A DNA stretch of 64,000 nt from Micromonospora sp. WMMA1947 (GTDB lineage Bacteria; Actinomycetota; Actinomycetes; Mycobacteriales; Micromonosporaceae), in assembly GCF_027497355.1 (NCBI RefSeq), contig NZ_CP114909.1, forward strand, positions 3,305,001 to 3,369,000, read 5' to 3'. The notes beneath the pieces were generated by a model that did not search any database, had not been told where the DNA came from, and saw only the letters and a program-made list of their open reading frames with translations. Below are positions 29,972 to 37,919 of the stretch, piece by piece (the first letter of the stretch is position 1; the number at the start of each line of letters is the position of its first letter). Position numbers and translations under genes: made by a program.

Positions 29972-30631
29972 TCAGGCGCTCGTCTGCGCGTGCGGCGCGG
30001 TGACCGGCTTGGACTCCGGGCTGGCGTGCTGGCGCAGCACGATGCTGAGCAGGATCAGCACGCCGACGGCGAGGAACTCGCTCTGCCAGTTCTGCATCGA
30101 CTGGAACCAGAAGTCGCTGGTGCCGAGGAACTGCCACGCGCTGATCGGGGCGGCGCCGCTCTCCAGCGCCTGCTCCTGGTTGTAGGCGGCCACGCCGCCG
30201 AACAGGTGCCCCAGGAACGCGCCCCCGAAGATCATCAGAAGCGCGATGGAGAGGCTGTTGCGGTAGACCACGAGCGGCAGCCCGCCGACGCGTACCGGCC
30301 ACGGCGAATCGGGGCGGGCGTGGTCGCGGTTGTCCTCCGGCCGGTCCGTCTGGTCCTCCGGCTTCGACTCGGCCGAGCCCTTCTGCACCAGGTACGCGGT
30401 GAGCAGCACGTACCCGCCCATCTGGAGGAACTCCGACTCCCAGTTCTCGAACACCGCCTCGGCGAAGTGCCCGGTGCCGAGGTAGGCCCACCAGCTCAGC
30501 GGCTCGGCGCCGTACCGGCTCAGCTCCTCGTTGTGCACCTGCCAGCCGAACACGCTCTGCAACAGCAGGAAAACCAGGAACGCGCCGAGCATGGCGACCG
30601 AGAGCATGTTGTCGCGCAACCACCGTGGCAT
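29972..30631 (-). CDS. DUF6766 family membrane protein with internal duplication
   Basis: A 219-residue protein with four hydrophobic helices arranged as two similar halves. Half 1 (about 8-90) has LSVAMLGAFLVFLLLQSVFG, GAEPLSWWAYLGTGHF and FENWESEFLQMGGYVLL. Half 2 (about 124-205) has LSIALLMIFGGAFLGHLFGG, GAAPISAWQFLGTSDF and MQNWQSEFLAVGVLILL. The shared NWxSEFL motif ends each half before the last helix. A charged linker joins them. Function is unknown. It lies downstream of the DUF4383 gene on the same strand; a GTTT-N16-GGGCAG match about 50 bases upstream hints at a stress sigma factor. Confidence 0.8.
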   Translation of the reverse strand: MPRWLRDNMLSVAMLGAFLVFLLLQSVFGWQVHNEELSRYGAEPLSWWAYLGTGHFAEAVFENWESEFLQMGGYVLLTAYLVQKGSAESKPEDQTDRPEDNRDHARPDSPWPVRVGGLPLVVYRNSLSIALLMIFGGAFLGHLFGGVAAYNQEQALESGAAPISAWQFLGTSDFWFQSMQNWQSEFLAVGVLILLSIVLRQHASPESKPVTAPHAQTSA

Positions 30632-30716
30632 CGCCGGACCTCCTCGACCCGCTCGCGGTTGCCCTCCTGCCCGGCATCGGGCCGGGGCAAACGCCGCACC
30701 GGCGTGTCGCGCCTGG

Positions 30717-31187
30717 TCAGGGGCGGTCGAACGGGGCTTCCACCCGAGTGCCGGTGCCGAGGTTGTTGTTGAGCAGCAGGCCGGCGGCGAGCATGCCGAA
30801 ACCGAGGACCAGGTGCAGCCAGTTGTCGGCGTCGTTCACCGGCACGAAGTTGGCAGCGGTGTCGCGGTCGATGGCGAAGCCGTACAGCCACAGCACCAGG
30901 TAGAGCGCGCCGCCACCGGCCAGGAAGACCCGCGCCCCGGCCAGCCACCGGGCCATCACCAGACCGACCAGCCCGAACAGCAGGTGCACCAGGTTGTGCA
31001 GCACCGACACCTGGAACACCCCGAGCAGCTTCGCCTCGGAGTGGTGCCCGGCGAACGTCAGCTCGCCGTAGTGCGTGGTGATGCCGGGAATGAAGCCGAG
31101 CACGCCGATGAGCGCGAAGACGGCGGCCGCCGCGAGGGCGACCTTCTGCACCGCAGGCCGGGCGTGTTCGCGCACGTCACGTGCCAT
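30717..31187 (-). CDS. DUF4383 family membrane protein
   Basis: A 156-residue protein with four membrane helices (about 15-35, 62-82, 90-108 and 122-142). It carries the HNLVHLLFGLVGL and NWLHLVLGFGMLAAG segments typical of DUF4383. The ATG at 31187 (MARDVREH) was preferred; an in-frame GTG three codons earlier is possible. The family is frequent among actinomycete envelope and stress genes. Its function is unknown. Confidence 0.82.
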   Translation of the reverse strand: MARDVREHARPAVQKVALAAAAVFALIGVLGFIPGITTHYGELTFAGHHSEAKLLGVFQVSVLHNLVHLLFGLVGLVMARWLAGARVFLAGGGALYLVLWLYGFAIDRDTAANFVPVNDADNWLHLVLGFGMLAAGLLLNNNLGTGTRVEAPFDRP

Positions 31188-31384
31188 CCCTGTCACCCCC
31201 GTGGAACTCGCCGCCGCCCGGGCGGGCAGGCACCCCATTGTCTGACCGGGGTGGGGCGCTTCCGCAGAGAATTCACGAATCAGGCATGGAGGCGCCGACC
31301 CGGGGTAGGGCGATTGTCACGCGGAAACAAATCCGCGTACCCCCCGAAGACAACCGCTGGGAAGACACGAGCGGAAGGGACATC

Positions 31385-32170
31385 ATGACTCAGGATCTTT
31401 CCCCCAGTTCGGCCACGTACCAGTCGACGAACGGTGGTGGCGGTGTACGGGACCAGGCCCGCCAGGTCGGCTCCGACGCCGCGAACGCGGGCGGCGCCGT
31501 GGCGCAGACCGCCAAGGAGCAGGGCCGGGAGGTCGTGGGCGAGGCCAAGCGGCAGGCCCGCGACCTCTACAGCGAGACCCGCAGCCAGGTCACCGCGCAG
31601 GCCGGTCAGCAGCAGCAGCGCGCCGCCAGCGGACTGCGCTCCCTCGCCGACGAGATGCGCACCATGGCGCAGCAGGGCGGTGGCTCCGGGCCGGTCACCG
31701 AGCTGGCCCACCAGGCGGCCGAGCGGGTGCACGGCGTGGCCGGCTGGCTGGAGCAGCGCGAGCCGGGCGACCTGCTCCACGAGGTGAAGAACTACGCCCG
31801 CCGCAACCCCGGCACGTTCCTCGTCGGCGCGGCGCTGCTGGGCGTGGTCGCCGGACGGCTCACCCGCAACATCACCGCGCTCGGCGACGACAGCGCGGCG
31901 CGGCCGGCGTACGACCCGGACCGTACCGCCGTCATCCCGACCGCGCGTGAGATGCCGGACCAGGTGCCGCCGGGCGGCTACCTCGACCCGACGCCGGGCA
32001 GCTACGCCGAGCCGGACCCGGGCTACTCCGCGCCGGGCGCGACCTACCCGACCGGCGGCGCCCCGAACACCTGGGCCGACCCGGCGGGTGGCACCGGTCA
32101 GCCGCTGCCGCCGCCGGAGCGCACCGACCCGCTGCCGGGTGTCCCGTCGACCGGCGCTCCCCGCCCGTGA
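31385..32170 (+). CDS. LEA-like amphipathic/membrane stress protein, hypothetical
   Basis: A 261-residue protein. Residues 20-110 are an Ala/Gln/Glu/Arg-rich amphipathic helix with 11-residue periodicity like plant LEA proteins (AKEQGREVVGEAKRQARD). One hydrophobic helix follows at about 140-157 (NPGTFLVGAALLGVVAG), then a Pro/Gly/Tyr-rich tail. GGAAGGG precedes the ATG at 31385. It heads an operon with the holin-like and DUF3618 genes, a trio seen together in actinomycetes and thought to protect the envelope under stress. Confidence 0.75.
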   Translation: MTQDLSPSSATYQSTNGGGGVRDQARQVGSDAANAGGAVAQTAKEQGREVVGEAKRQARDLYSETRSQVTAQAGQQQQRAASGLRSLADEMRTMAQQGGGSGPVTELAHQAAERVHGVAGWLEQREPGDLLHEVKNYARRNPGTFLVGAALLGVVAGRLTRNITALGDDSAARPAYDPDRTAVIPTAREMPDQVPPGGYLDPTPGSYAEPDPGYSAPGATYPTGGAPNTWADPAGGTGQPLPPPERTDPLPGVPSTGAPRP

Positions 32171-32201
32171 CCGGCCGCACCGGCAGAAGGGAGGCGACGG
32201 C

Positions 32202-32654
32202 ATGACCGTACCCACGCAGGACCCCGGCTATCAGGCGGCGGGCGCCCCGCCCCACGCCGACGAGGTGCGGAGCAGCTCGATCGGCGACCTGATGCGTCAG
32301 GTCACCACGGACCTGTCCACGCTGATGCGCCAGGAGGTCGAGCTGGCCAAGGCGGAGATCCGCCAGGAGGGCAAGAAGGCGGGCAAGGCCGCCGGACTGT
32401 TCGGCGGCGCCGGCTTCGGCGGCTACATGGTGGCGCTCTTCGTCTCGATCGCGATCTGGCAGTTCCTCGACAACGTCATGGACTCCGGGCTGGCCGCGCT
32501 GATCGTGGCCGTCATCTGGGCCGCTGTCGCGGCGGTCCTGTACTCGATGGGCAAGAAGAACGCCGAGCGGATCCGCGGCCTGAAGCAGACCAACGACAGC
32601 GTGCAGCGCATTCCCGACGCGCTCAAGCCGCACCCGGAGGGAGTGACCCGATGA
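32202..32654 (+). CDS. phage holin superfamily III-like membrane protein
   Basis: A 150-residue protein. An N-terminal amphipathic helix SIGDLMRQVTTDLSTLMRQE (about 26-45) continues into a Lys-rich helix. Two membrane helices (about 70-90 and 98-118) and a basic tail follow. This is the actinobacterial housekeeping branch of the family, not a phage lysis gene, as judged from its operon. AGGGAGG precedes the ATG. The stop overlaps the next start (ATGA). Confidence 0.82.
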   Translation: MTVPTQDPGYQAAGAPPHADEVRSSSIGDLMRQVTTDLSTLMRQEVELAKAEIRQEGKKAGKAAGLFGGAGFGGYMVALFVSIAIWQFLDNVMDSGLAALIVAVIWAAVAAVLYSMGKKNAERIRGLKQTNDSVQRIPDALKPHPEGVTR

Positions 32655-33289
32655 GCACCGATCCCGAGCAGATCCGCCGCGAGATCGAAGCCACCCGCAA
32701 CAACCTCAGCTCGGACGTGGACGCCCTGGCGTACAAGGTCAGCCCGAGCCGCATCGTCGACGACCGCAAGCAGCGCGTCCGCAGCGCGCTGACGAACGTG
32801 AAGGACAAGGTGATGGGAACCGCATCGGACCTCGGCCACAGCACCGGCAACGCCGCCCACTCGGTGGGCGACCACGCCTCCTCGATGGCGTCCACGGTGG
32901 GCGACAGGGCACAGTCCGCCGCCGCCACGGTGAGCGACGCCGCGCACCGGGCGCCGGAGGTGGTGCGGCGCAAGTCCGAGGGCAACCCGATCGCCGCCGG
33001 GGTGATCGCCTTCGGTGTCGGCATGCTGGTCTCCTCGCTGATCCCGGCCACCCGTCGCGAGCAGCAGGTCGCCGCGCAGGTCAAGGAGAAGGCCACCGAG
33101 CACGGCGGGGTGGTGAAGGAGAAGCTGGGCGAGGTCGCCGGTGAGCTGAAGGAGGAGCTGCGCGAGCCGGCGCAGCACGCCGCCGAGTCGGTGAAGGCCA
33201 CCGCGCAGGACGCCGCGCACACGGTCAAGGATGACGGCCGCGCCGCCGCCCAGGACGTCCGGCACAGCGCCGAGCAGGTGCGGTCCTGA
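32651..33289 (+). CDS. DUF3618 domain protein with LEA-like repeats
   Basis: A 212-residue protein. Its N-terminus, DPEQIRREIEATRNNLSSDVDAL, is the DUF3618 signature. A helical region follows with SVGDHASSMASTVGDRAQSA repeats, one hydrophobic helix (about 115-134, NPIAAGVIAFGVGMLVSSLI) and a C-terminal Ala/Glu/Lys helix with AQxAAxxVK units. It completes the three-gene stress/membrane operon and ends just before a large palindromic terminator. Confidence 0.83.
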   Translation: MSTDPEQIRREIEATRNNLSSDVDALAYKVSPSRIVDDRKQRVRSALTNVKDKVMGTASDLGHSTGNAAHSVGDHASSMASTVGDRAQSAAATVSDAAHRAPEVVRRKSEGNPIAAGVIAFGVGMLVSSLIPATRREQQVAAQVKEKATEHGGVVKEKLGEVAGELKEELREPAQHAAESVKATAQDAAHTVKDDGRAAAQDVRHSAEQVRS

Positions 33290-33308
33290 AGGTCCGCACC
33301 TCCGGTTA

Positions 33309-33354
33309 GGAAGGGCCCCTTTTTATCGCCCAGGCGATAAAAAGGGGCCCTTCC
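33309..33354. terminator. 22-bp perfect hairpin of the AAGGGGCCCTT repeat family, bidirectional terminator
   Basis: Arms 33309-33330 and 33333-33354 are exact complements with a 2-base loop (CA). A TTTTT/AAAAA segment lies inside the stem. It lies between the convergent genes ending at 33289 and 33355. Its right edge, CCTTCCTTACACC, is shared with the repeat at 7639-7663 and supplies the TAA of the minus-strand gene. Confidence 0.9.
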
Positions 33355-34443
33355 TTACACCTCGGCGCGCAGCGGTGGTGAGGGCACGGCTCCGGTCTCC
33401 ACCCAGAGCACCAGGTCGTCGGGGCGGCGCCGGGTCATCCGCCGGCGGAGAACCCGTGTGGAGTTGGCCGCCGTCCGCACCCGGTCGCCCGCGTAGGGCA
33501 CCCCGCCGCGCAGCCGCCGGCCCACCGCCAGCCAGGCGCACAGGCCGCGCTCCAGCACCCAGGCGGGCGCGGCCAGGCTCGTGTGCGCCGGGAAGACGCG
33601 GGCACCGCCCGCCCGTCGCCGGCCCAGCTCCGCCACCGCGACAGTCGCCAGCCCGGCCCGCAGCAGCAGCCCGGTCCGGCGGGTGGCGAGCGCGACGGCC
33701 GTCGCCGGCAGCACCGCCAGCGCGGCCAGCAGCCACACCGGCCGGGCCGTCTCGTCGTACGCCTGGCGGACGCGCTGCCCGAGGAAGTGCCCGGCGGTGG
33801 GCGGGAGTCGCCGCACGTACAGCCACGCCGGGGTGGCGGTGCTGCCGCCGTACGCGCGCACGGTCCGGACCAGTTCCAGGTTCTCGAAGAGCACGTCGGG
33901 GTCGTAGCCGCCCATCGCCAGGAACGTGCTCCGCCGCACCGCGACCGTGCCCGGCCAGTCGCCGCCGACCACGCGGGCCAGCAGCGTCCGGCCGGTGTCC
34001 CACCAGGCGTGCCAGGGCAGCGGGTCGAAGTGGTTCTGCGGCCGGACCAGGTCCACCCCGTCCAGCATCTGGTGCACCGCGCACAGGGCCGGCCGGTCGT
34101 ACCGGACGTCGTCGTCGGCGATCACCACGTGCTCGTGCCGGGCCAGCGCGACGCCGGTGAGCACGCCGAGCACCTTGCCGTTGCGACCGCGCAGCGCCGG
34201 GTCCGGCGGTACGTGCCGCACCAGCCCGCGCCAGGCGTCGGCGTGCCGGGCGAACAGCTCCGGCGCCGATCCGTCCACCACCACCACGTCGACCCAGCGG
34301 CTCAGCTCGCGCAGGTACCCGGTCAGCTCGTCCAGGCCCTCGTCGTCGCGGGCGCGCAGCGGCAGGACGTACGCCATCGGGAGCCGGACCGGCGCGGACG
34401 CGGCGGCCTGGTCGCGCGGCTGCGCGGCGGTCGGTCGGGTCAC
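33355..34443 (-). CDS. family 2 glycosyltransferase with C-terminal membrane segment
   Basis: A 362-residue protein. The GT-A-type N-terminal part has PMAYVLPLRARDD and VDVVVVDGSAPE, and the metal-binding motif is VIADDDVRYDR (about 108-118). A region of two or three hydrophobic helices follows (about 238-290). It probably transfers a sugar from a nucleotide sugar at the cytoplasmic face; donor and acceptor are unknown. The start is GTG at 34443 with GGAGG four bases upstream. The last codons and stop overlap the palindromic terminator. Confidence 0.82.
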   Translation of the reverse strand: MTRPTAAQPRDQAAASAPVRLPMAYVLPLRARDDEGLDELTGYLRELSRWVDVVVVDGSAPELFARHADAWRGLVRHVPPDPALRGRNGKVLGVLTGVALARHEHVVIADDDVRYDRPALCAVHQMLDGVDLVRPQNHFDPLPWHAWWDTGRTLLARVVGGDWPGTVAVRRSTFLAMGGYDPDVLFENLELVRTVRAYGGSTATPAWLYVRRLPPTAGHFLGQRVRQAYDETARPVWLLAALAVLPATAVALATRRTGLLLRAGLATVAVAELGRRRAGGARVFPAHTSLAAPAWVLERGLCAWLAVGRRLRGGVPYAGDRVRTAANSTRVLRRRMTRRRPDDLVLWVETGAVPSPPLRAEV

Positions 34444-34500
34444 GTCGCCTCCCTTCGGGTCGGGGTGACGCGACTTGCCCGGAATGCGGCTGCTGAAACC

Positions 34501-34524
34501 GTTTCGGGCGGGCTGTGTCGGGTA
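34501..34524 (+). promoter_or_regulatory. SigB/SigF-type stress promoter (GTTT-N15-GGGTA)
   Basis: GTTT at 34501-34504 and GGGTA at 34520-34524 are separated by 15 bases, matching the general stress promoter known for Streptomyces SigB and mycobacterial SigF. The start of transcription would be about 30 bases before the SRPBCC gene ATG at 34566. The -35 also lies in a small palindrome, GAAACCGTTTC (34495-34505). The match was found by eye. Confidence 0.65.
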
Positions 34525-34565
34525 GCGCAGCCGGATACGGACGGTCCGAGTCGGAGGGAGACGTG

Positions 34566-35204
34566 ATGCCCAGCAACGCGACGAGATGGACGCTGGCCGG
34601 CGCTGCCGCGGTGGCCGCGCTCGGAGTCACCCGGACGGTGGCCCGTCGGCGGCACCGGCACCAGCCCGACCGGGAGGACGGCTGGTACGTGGTGCGCCGC
34701 GGGATCACCGTGAACCGGCCGGTGGACGAGGTGATCGGGTTCTGGACCGACCGGGAACGGCTCGACCGAGGGCTGGCCGAGTGGGCCACGCTGGAGCAGC
34801 TCGACGCGAACCGGTGGCGCTGTGTGGCAGCCGACCCGGCCGGCGGCGGCACCGAGTGGCGGGCCGAGATCACCGTCGACGGGCCGGGCCGGTTGAGCTG
34901 GCGGGTCACCGACGGGCCGGTCGCCCAGCGCGGCCGGGTCGAGCTGGCCGCCGCCCCCCAGGACCGGGGCACCGAGATCCGGGCCGAGCTGTGGTGGCGT
35001 TCCGGGCCGATCCGGCGGGCGGTCGGCCTCGTCGGCGGCAGCGACCCGGACCTGGGACTGCGCACGGCGCTGCGCCGGATCAAGTCGCTGGTCGAGACCG
35101 GGCAGGTGCTCGACACCCGGCACGACCCGTCCGGGCGCAGCCCGCGCCAGGAACGGGCGACGGACAAGGTACGCGAGAAGCTGATGGTGGGAGGACGACC
35201 GTGA
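34566..35204 (+). CDS. SRPBCC (polyketide cyclase-like) family membrane-anchored protein
   Basis: A 212-residue protein with an N-terminal hydrophobic helix (about 8-24), then an SRPBCC/START-like fold. Its start is WYVVRRGITVNRPVDEVIGFWTD, a common opening for these lipid- or ligand-binding proteins. RLSWRVTDGP and a long final helix follow. GGAGGGAG precedes the ATG. It overlaps the alcohol dehydrogenase gene by 4 bp (GTGA), and the two share the stress-type promoter. The ligand is unknown. Confidence 0.82.
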   Translation: MPSNATRWTLAGAAAVAALGVTRTVARRRHRHQPDREDGWYVVRRGITVNRPVDEVIGFWTDRERLDRGLAEWATLEQLDANRWRCVAADPAGGGTEWRAEITVDGPGRLSWRVTDGPVAQRGRVELAAAPQDRGTEIRAELWWRSGPIRRAVGLVGGSDPDLGLRTALRRIKSLVETGQVLDTRHDPSGRSPRQERATDKVREKLMVGGRP

Positions 35205-36379
35205 GGGCGTTGTGCTGGGGGGGCGTCGGCAAGCTGGCGGTGCGGGACGTGCCGGAGCCGACCATCAGGTCCGGCGGCGACATCATCGTCAAGGTGCGCG
35301 CGAGCAGCGTCTGCGGCTCCGACCTGCACCTGATCAACGGTTACCTGCCGGCGATGCGCGAGGGTGACATCCTCGGCCACGAGTTCATGGGCGAGGTGGT
35401 CGAGACCGGTCCGGACGTGCGGCGCATCTCCGTCGGCGACCGGGTGGTGGTCGGCTCGGTGGTGGCCTGCGGCTCGTGCTGGTACTGCCGCACCGAGCAG
35501 TTCTCGCTCTGCGACAACTCCAACCCGCAGCCGGTCTTCACCGAGAAGCTGTGGGGCCACTCGCCCGCCGGCATCCTCGGCTACTCGCACGCGGCGGGCG
35601 GCTACGCGGGCAGCCACGCCGAGTACATCCGGGTGCCCTTCGGCGACGTCGGCGCGTTCACCGTGCCGGACGGGGTGCCGGACGACTCGGTGGTGTTCGC
35701 CTCCGACGCCATGCCGACCGGCTGGATGGCCGCCGACTTCTGCGATCTCAAGGGCGGCGAGGTGGTAGCTGTCTGGGGCGCCGGTGGCGTCGGCCAGATG
35801 GCGGCCCGGTCCGCGCAGATCCTCGGCGCCGAGCGGGTCGTGGTCATCGACCGGCTGCCGGAACGGCTCGCCACCGCGGCGCAGCGCCTCGGCGTGGAGA
35901 CGATCAACTACGCGGAGACCGACGTGCTGGAGGCGCTGCGGGAGATGACCGCCGGGCGCGGCCCGGACGCCTGCATCGAGGCCGTCGGCATGGAGTCGCA
36001 CGACGTCGGCCCGGCGTACGCGTACGACAAGGCCAAGCAGACGGTACGCGCGCAGACCGACCGCCCCACCTCGGTCCGGCAGGCGATCATGGCGGCCCGC
36101 AAGGGCGGCACGGTGAGCATCGTCGGCGTGTACGGCGGCCTGGTGGACAAGTTCCCGCTCGGCGCGGCCATGAACAAGGCCCTGGTGCTGCGGATGGGGC
36201 AGATGCACGCCCAGCGCTACATCCCGATGCTGCTGGACCGGGTCGCGGCCGGCGAGATCGACCCCGGCTACCTGGTCACCCACCCGATGTCGCTGGAGCA
36301 GGGCGCCCGGGGCTACGAGATCTTCGAGAAGAAGGAGGACGGCTGCCTGCGTACCGTGCTGCACCCGCAGGCCGCCTGA
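35201..36379 (+). CDS. zinc-dependent alcohol/formaldehyde dehydrogenase family (MDR) protein
   Basis: A 392-residue zinc MDR enzyme. Catalytic-zinc ligands are in SSVCGSDLH (Cys near 38) and GHEFMGEVV (His near 61). The structural-zinc site is a shortened CGSCWYCRTEQFSLC near 90-104. The nucleotide fold carries GAGGVGQMA near 191-199. The extra loop with PQPVFTEKLWGHS and the AVGMESH segment resemble glutathione-independent formaldehyde dehydrogenase-like enzymes. The start is GTG at 35201. Coupling to the SRPBCC gene and a SigB-type promoter suggest an aldehyde or stress detoxification role, which is an inference. Confidence 0.87.
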   Translation: MRALCWGGVGKLAVRDVPEPTIRSGGDIIVKVRASSVCGSDLHLINGYLPAMREGDILGHEFMGEVVETGPDVRRISVGDRVVVGSVVACGSCWYCRTEQFSLCDNSNPQPVFTEKLWGHSPAGILGYSHAAGGYAGSHAEYIRVPFGDVGAFTVPDGVPDDSVVFASDAMPTGWMAADFCDLKGGEVVAVWGAGGVGQMAARSAQILGAERVVVIDRLPERLATAAQRLGVETINYAETDVLEALREMTAGRGPDACIEAVGMESHDVGPAYAYDKAKQTVRAQTDRPTSVRQAIMAARKGGTVSIVGVYGGLVDKFPLGAAMNKALVLRMGQMHAQRYIPMLLDRVAAGEIDPGYLVTHPMSLEQGARGYEIFEKKEDGCLRTVLHPQAA

Positions 36380-36400
36380 CCCGTCCGGGGGTGCGCCCGT

Positions 36401-37681
36401 TCAGCGCGGCGGGCGTACCCCGCCCGGGCGTGCCCCGTCGAGCGGGCGTACCCCGTCGAGCAGCAGCCCGCCGGGCGGCAACGCCGGCATGGCGCCGAGG
36501 TCGAGCGCCAGGTCCTGCGGCGGTACGCGGTAGCTCATCGCGCCGGTCAGGTTCGTCACGGCCCGCTTCATCAGCTCGATCGTGATCCACTCACCGGCGC
36601 AGCGGTGGCCGGTGAAGTGGTCGCCGCCGCCCTGCGGGACCAGGCCGAAGGGATCGTCGCGCCACCCGGCGAAGCGCTCGGGGCGGAACTGCTCCGGCTC
36701 GGGCCACACGTCGGGGTGGTGGTTCGTGCCGTACAGGTCGAGCAGCACCCGCCGGCCCTGCGGGAACGCGTACCCCCGCCACTGGAACGAGCGGCGCACC
36801 CGGGCCGCGGCGACCGGGAAGAACGGGTAGTAGCGCCGTACCTCCTGCACGAACTGCTCGGTCGCGGCGTCGTCGCCGGGCAGGCGGTCCCGCCAGTGCG
36901 GGTGGTCGTGCAGCGCCAGCGCGGCGAAGACCACGTACCGGTCCACCGCGACGGTGGGGCGCAGCACGTTCAGCAGTTCCACAGCGGCGATCCGGCGGGG
37001 CAGCGGCAGACCCCGCTCGTCCCGGTGCCCGGCCACCACCGCCAGCGCGCTGCCCTCCGGGGCGGGCACCGCGCCGGCGCGTACCCGCTCGATCAGCTCG
37101 CCGGCCCAGCGTTGCGCGCGCCGACGGCCGAGCCGTCCGCGCCAGTGCCGGGGGCCCAGCGCGGCCGGGGCCTCGATCATCGCGTGCATCTCGGCGGTGC
37201 GGCGCGGCACGTCGGCCTCGGCCAGCGGCACCCCGGCCCAGGCCCAGACCGTACGGGTCAGGATCTCGCCCACCTCGTCGTAGAGCACCACCGGGCCGCC
37301 CTCGGCCCAGTCGGGGATCCGGGCCCGCCACTGCTCGTCGAAGATCTCCCCGAGGCGGCGGATCGCGGCCGGGGTCATGATCGACATGAACATCGCCTTG
37401 CGGACCCGGTGCGCCTGCCCGTCGAGGCCCTGCACGCCGCCGACGCCGGTGAGCGTGCGCTGCCCGCGCATCGGCATGGCGCCGCGCCGGACGAACCGCT
37501 CCTCGTCGTAGAACAGCTCGGCGGCCTCCCGGCCGCGCAGGCAGATGGTCGGTTCCAGCAGCAGCCGGGTCTGGAAGACGTCGGTGCCGAGGCGGTCGCA
37601 GCGGGAGCCGACGAAGCGGTAGCCCTCCCGGAGAAACGCGATCGTGCTGTCCGGGCTCCGGTCGCTCGGCATGGTGCTCAT
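36401..37681 (-). CDS. CYP152-type cytochrome P450 (fatty acid peroxygenase-like)
   Basis: A 426-residue P450 with the heme motif GGGDHFTGHRCAGE (Cys near 361). The I-helix segment is LLNVLRPTVAVDRYVVFAA, where Arg-Pro (about 240-241) replaces the usual acid-alcohol pair. That Arg-Pro and RPTVAV are the hallmark of CYP152 enzymes, which use hydrogen peroxide and the substrate carboxylate to hydroxylate or decarboxylate fatty acids. AGGAG precedes the ATG at 37681. No redox partner is adjacent, in keeping with peroxygenase chemistry. It is convergent with the dehydrogenase gene. Confidence 0.88.
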   Translation of the reverse strand: MSTMPSDRSPDSTIAFLREGYRFVGSRCDRLGTDVFQTRLLLEPTICLRGREAAELFYDEERFVRRGAMPMRGQRTLTGVGGVQGLDGQAHRVRKAMFMSIMTPAAIRRLGEIFDEQWRARIPDWAEGGPVVLYDEVGEILTRTVWAWAGVPLAEADVPRRTAEMHAMIEAPAALGPRHWRGRLGRRRAQRWAGELIERVRAGAVPAPEGSALAVVAGHRDERGLPLPRRIAAVELLNVLRPTVAVDRYVVFAALALHDHPHWRDRLPGDDAATEQFVQEVRRYYPFFPVAAARVRRSFQWRGYAFPQGRRVLLDLYGTNHHPDVWPEPEQFRPERFAGWRDDPFGLVPQGGGDHFTGHRCAGEWITIELMKRAVTNLTGAMSYRVPPQDLALDLGAMPALPPGGLLLDGVRPLDGARPGGVRPPR

Positions 37682-37837
37682 CTCGACTGCTCCTGATGCG
37701 GTTCGGCGGCGTTGCCTACCTACCCGGCGCGGCGCGGCCGAACCCTCCATCTCAGCAGCTCGGGCCCTTCGGGGGAGGGGCCGGCCACGCGGGGCGGTGC
37801 TGGCCCCTCCCCGGGGGCGGAAAAGCTGGTTCCCTCG

Positions 37838-37871
37838 GGTTCGCGGACCGGCGGTGACCGGTCCGCGAACC
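37838..37871. repeat. 14-bp perfect inverted repeat upstream of hypothetical gene
   Basis: GGTTCGCGGACCGG (37838-37851) and its complement (37858-37871) are separated by CGGTGA. It lies in the divergent gap between the P450 gene and the gene at 37920. It could be an operator, or a transcript hairpin in the leader of the rightward gene. Confidence 0.7.
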
Positions 37872-37919
37872 GCCGGCGCGGCGTCCGGCGGCGGTCACCG
37901 ACGACGGGGGAGGGCACTG

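Noticed and set aside
32202..32654. Phage lysis holin
   Set aside because: The gene sits in a chromosomal stress operon with 4-bp overlap to DUF3618 and has no endolysin nearby.
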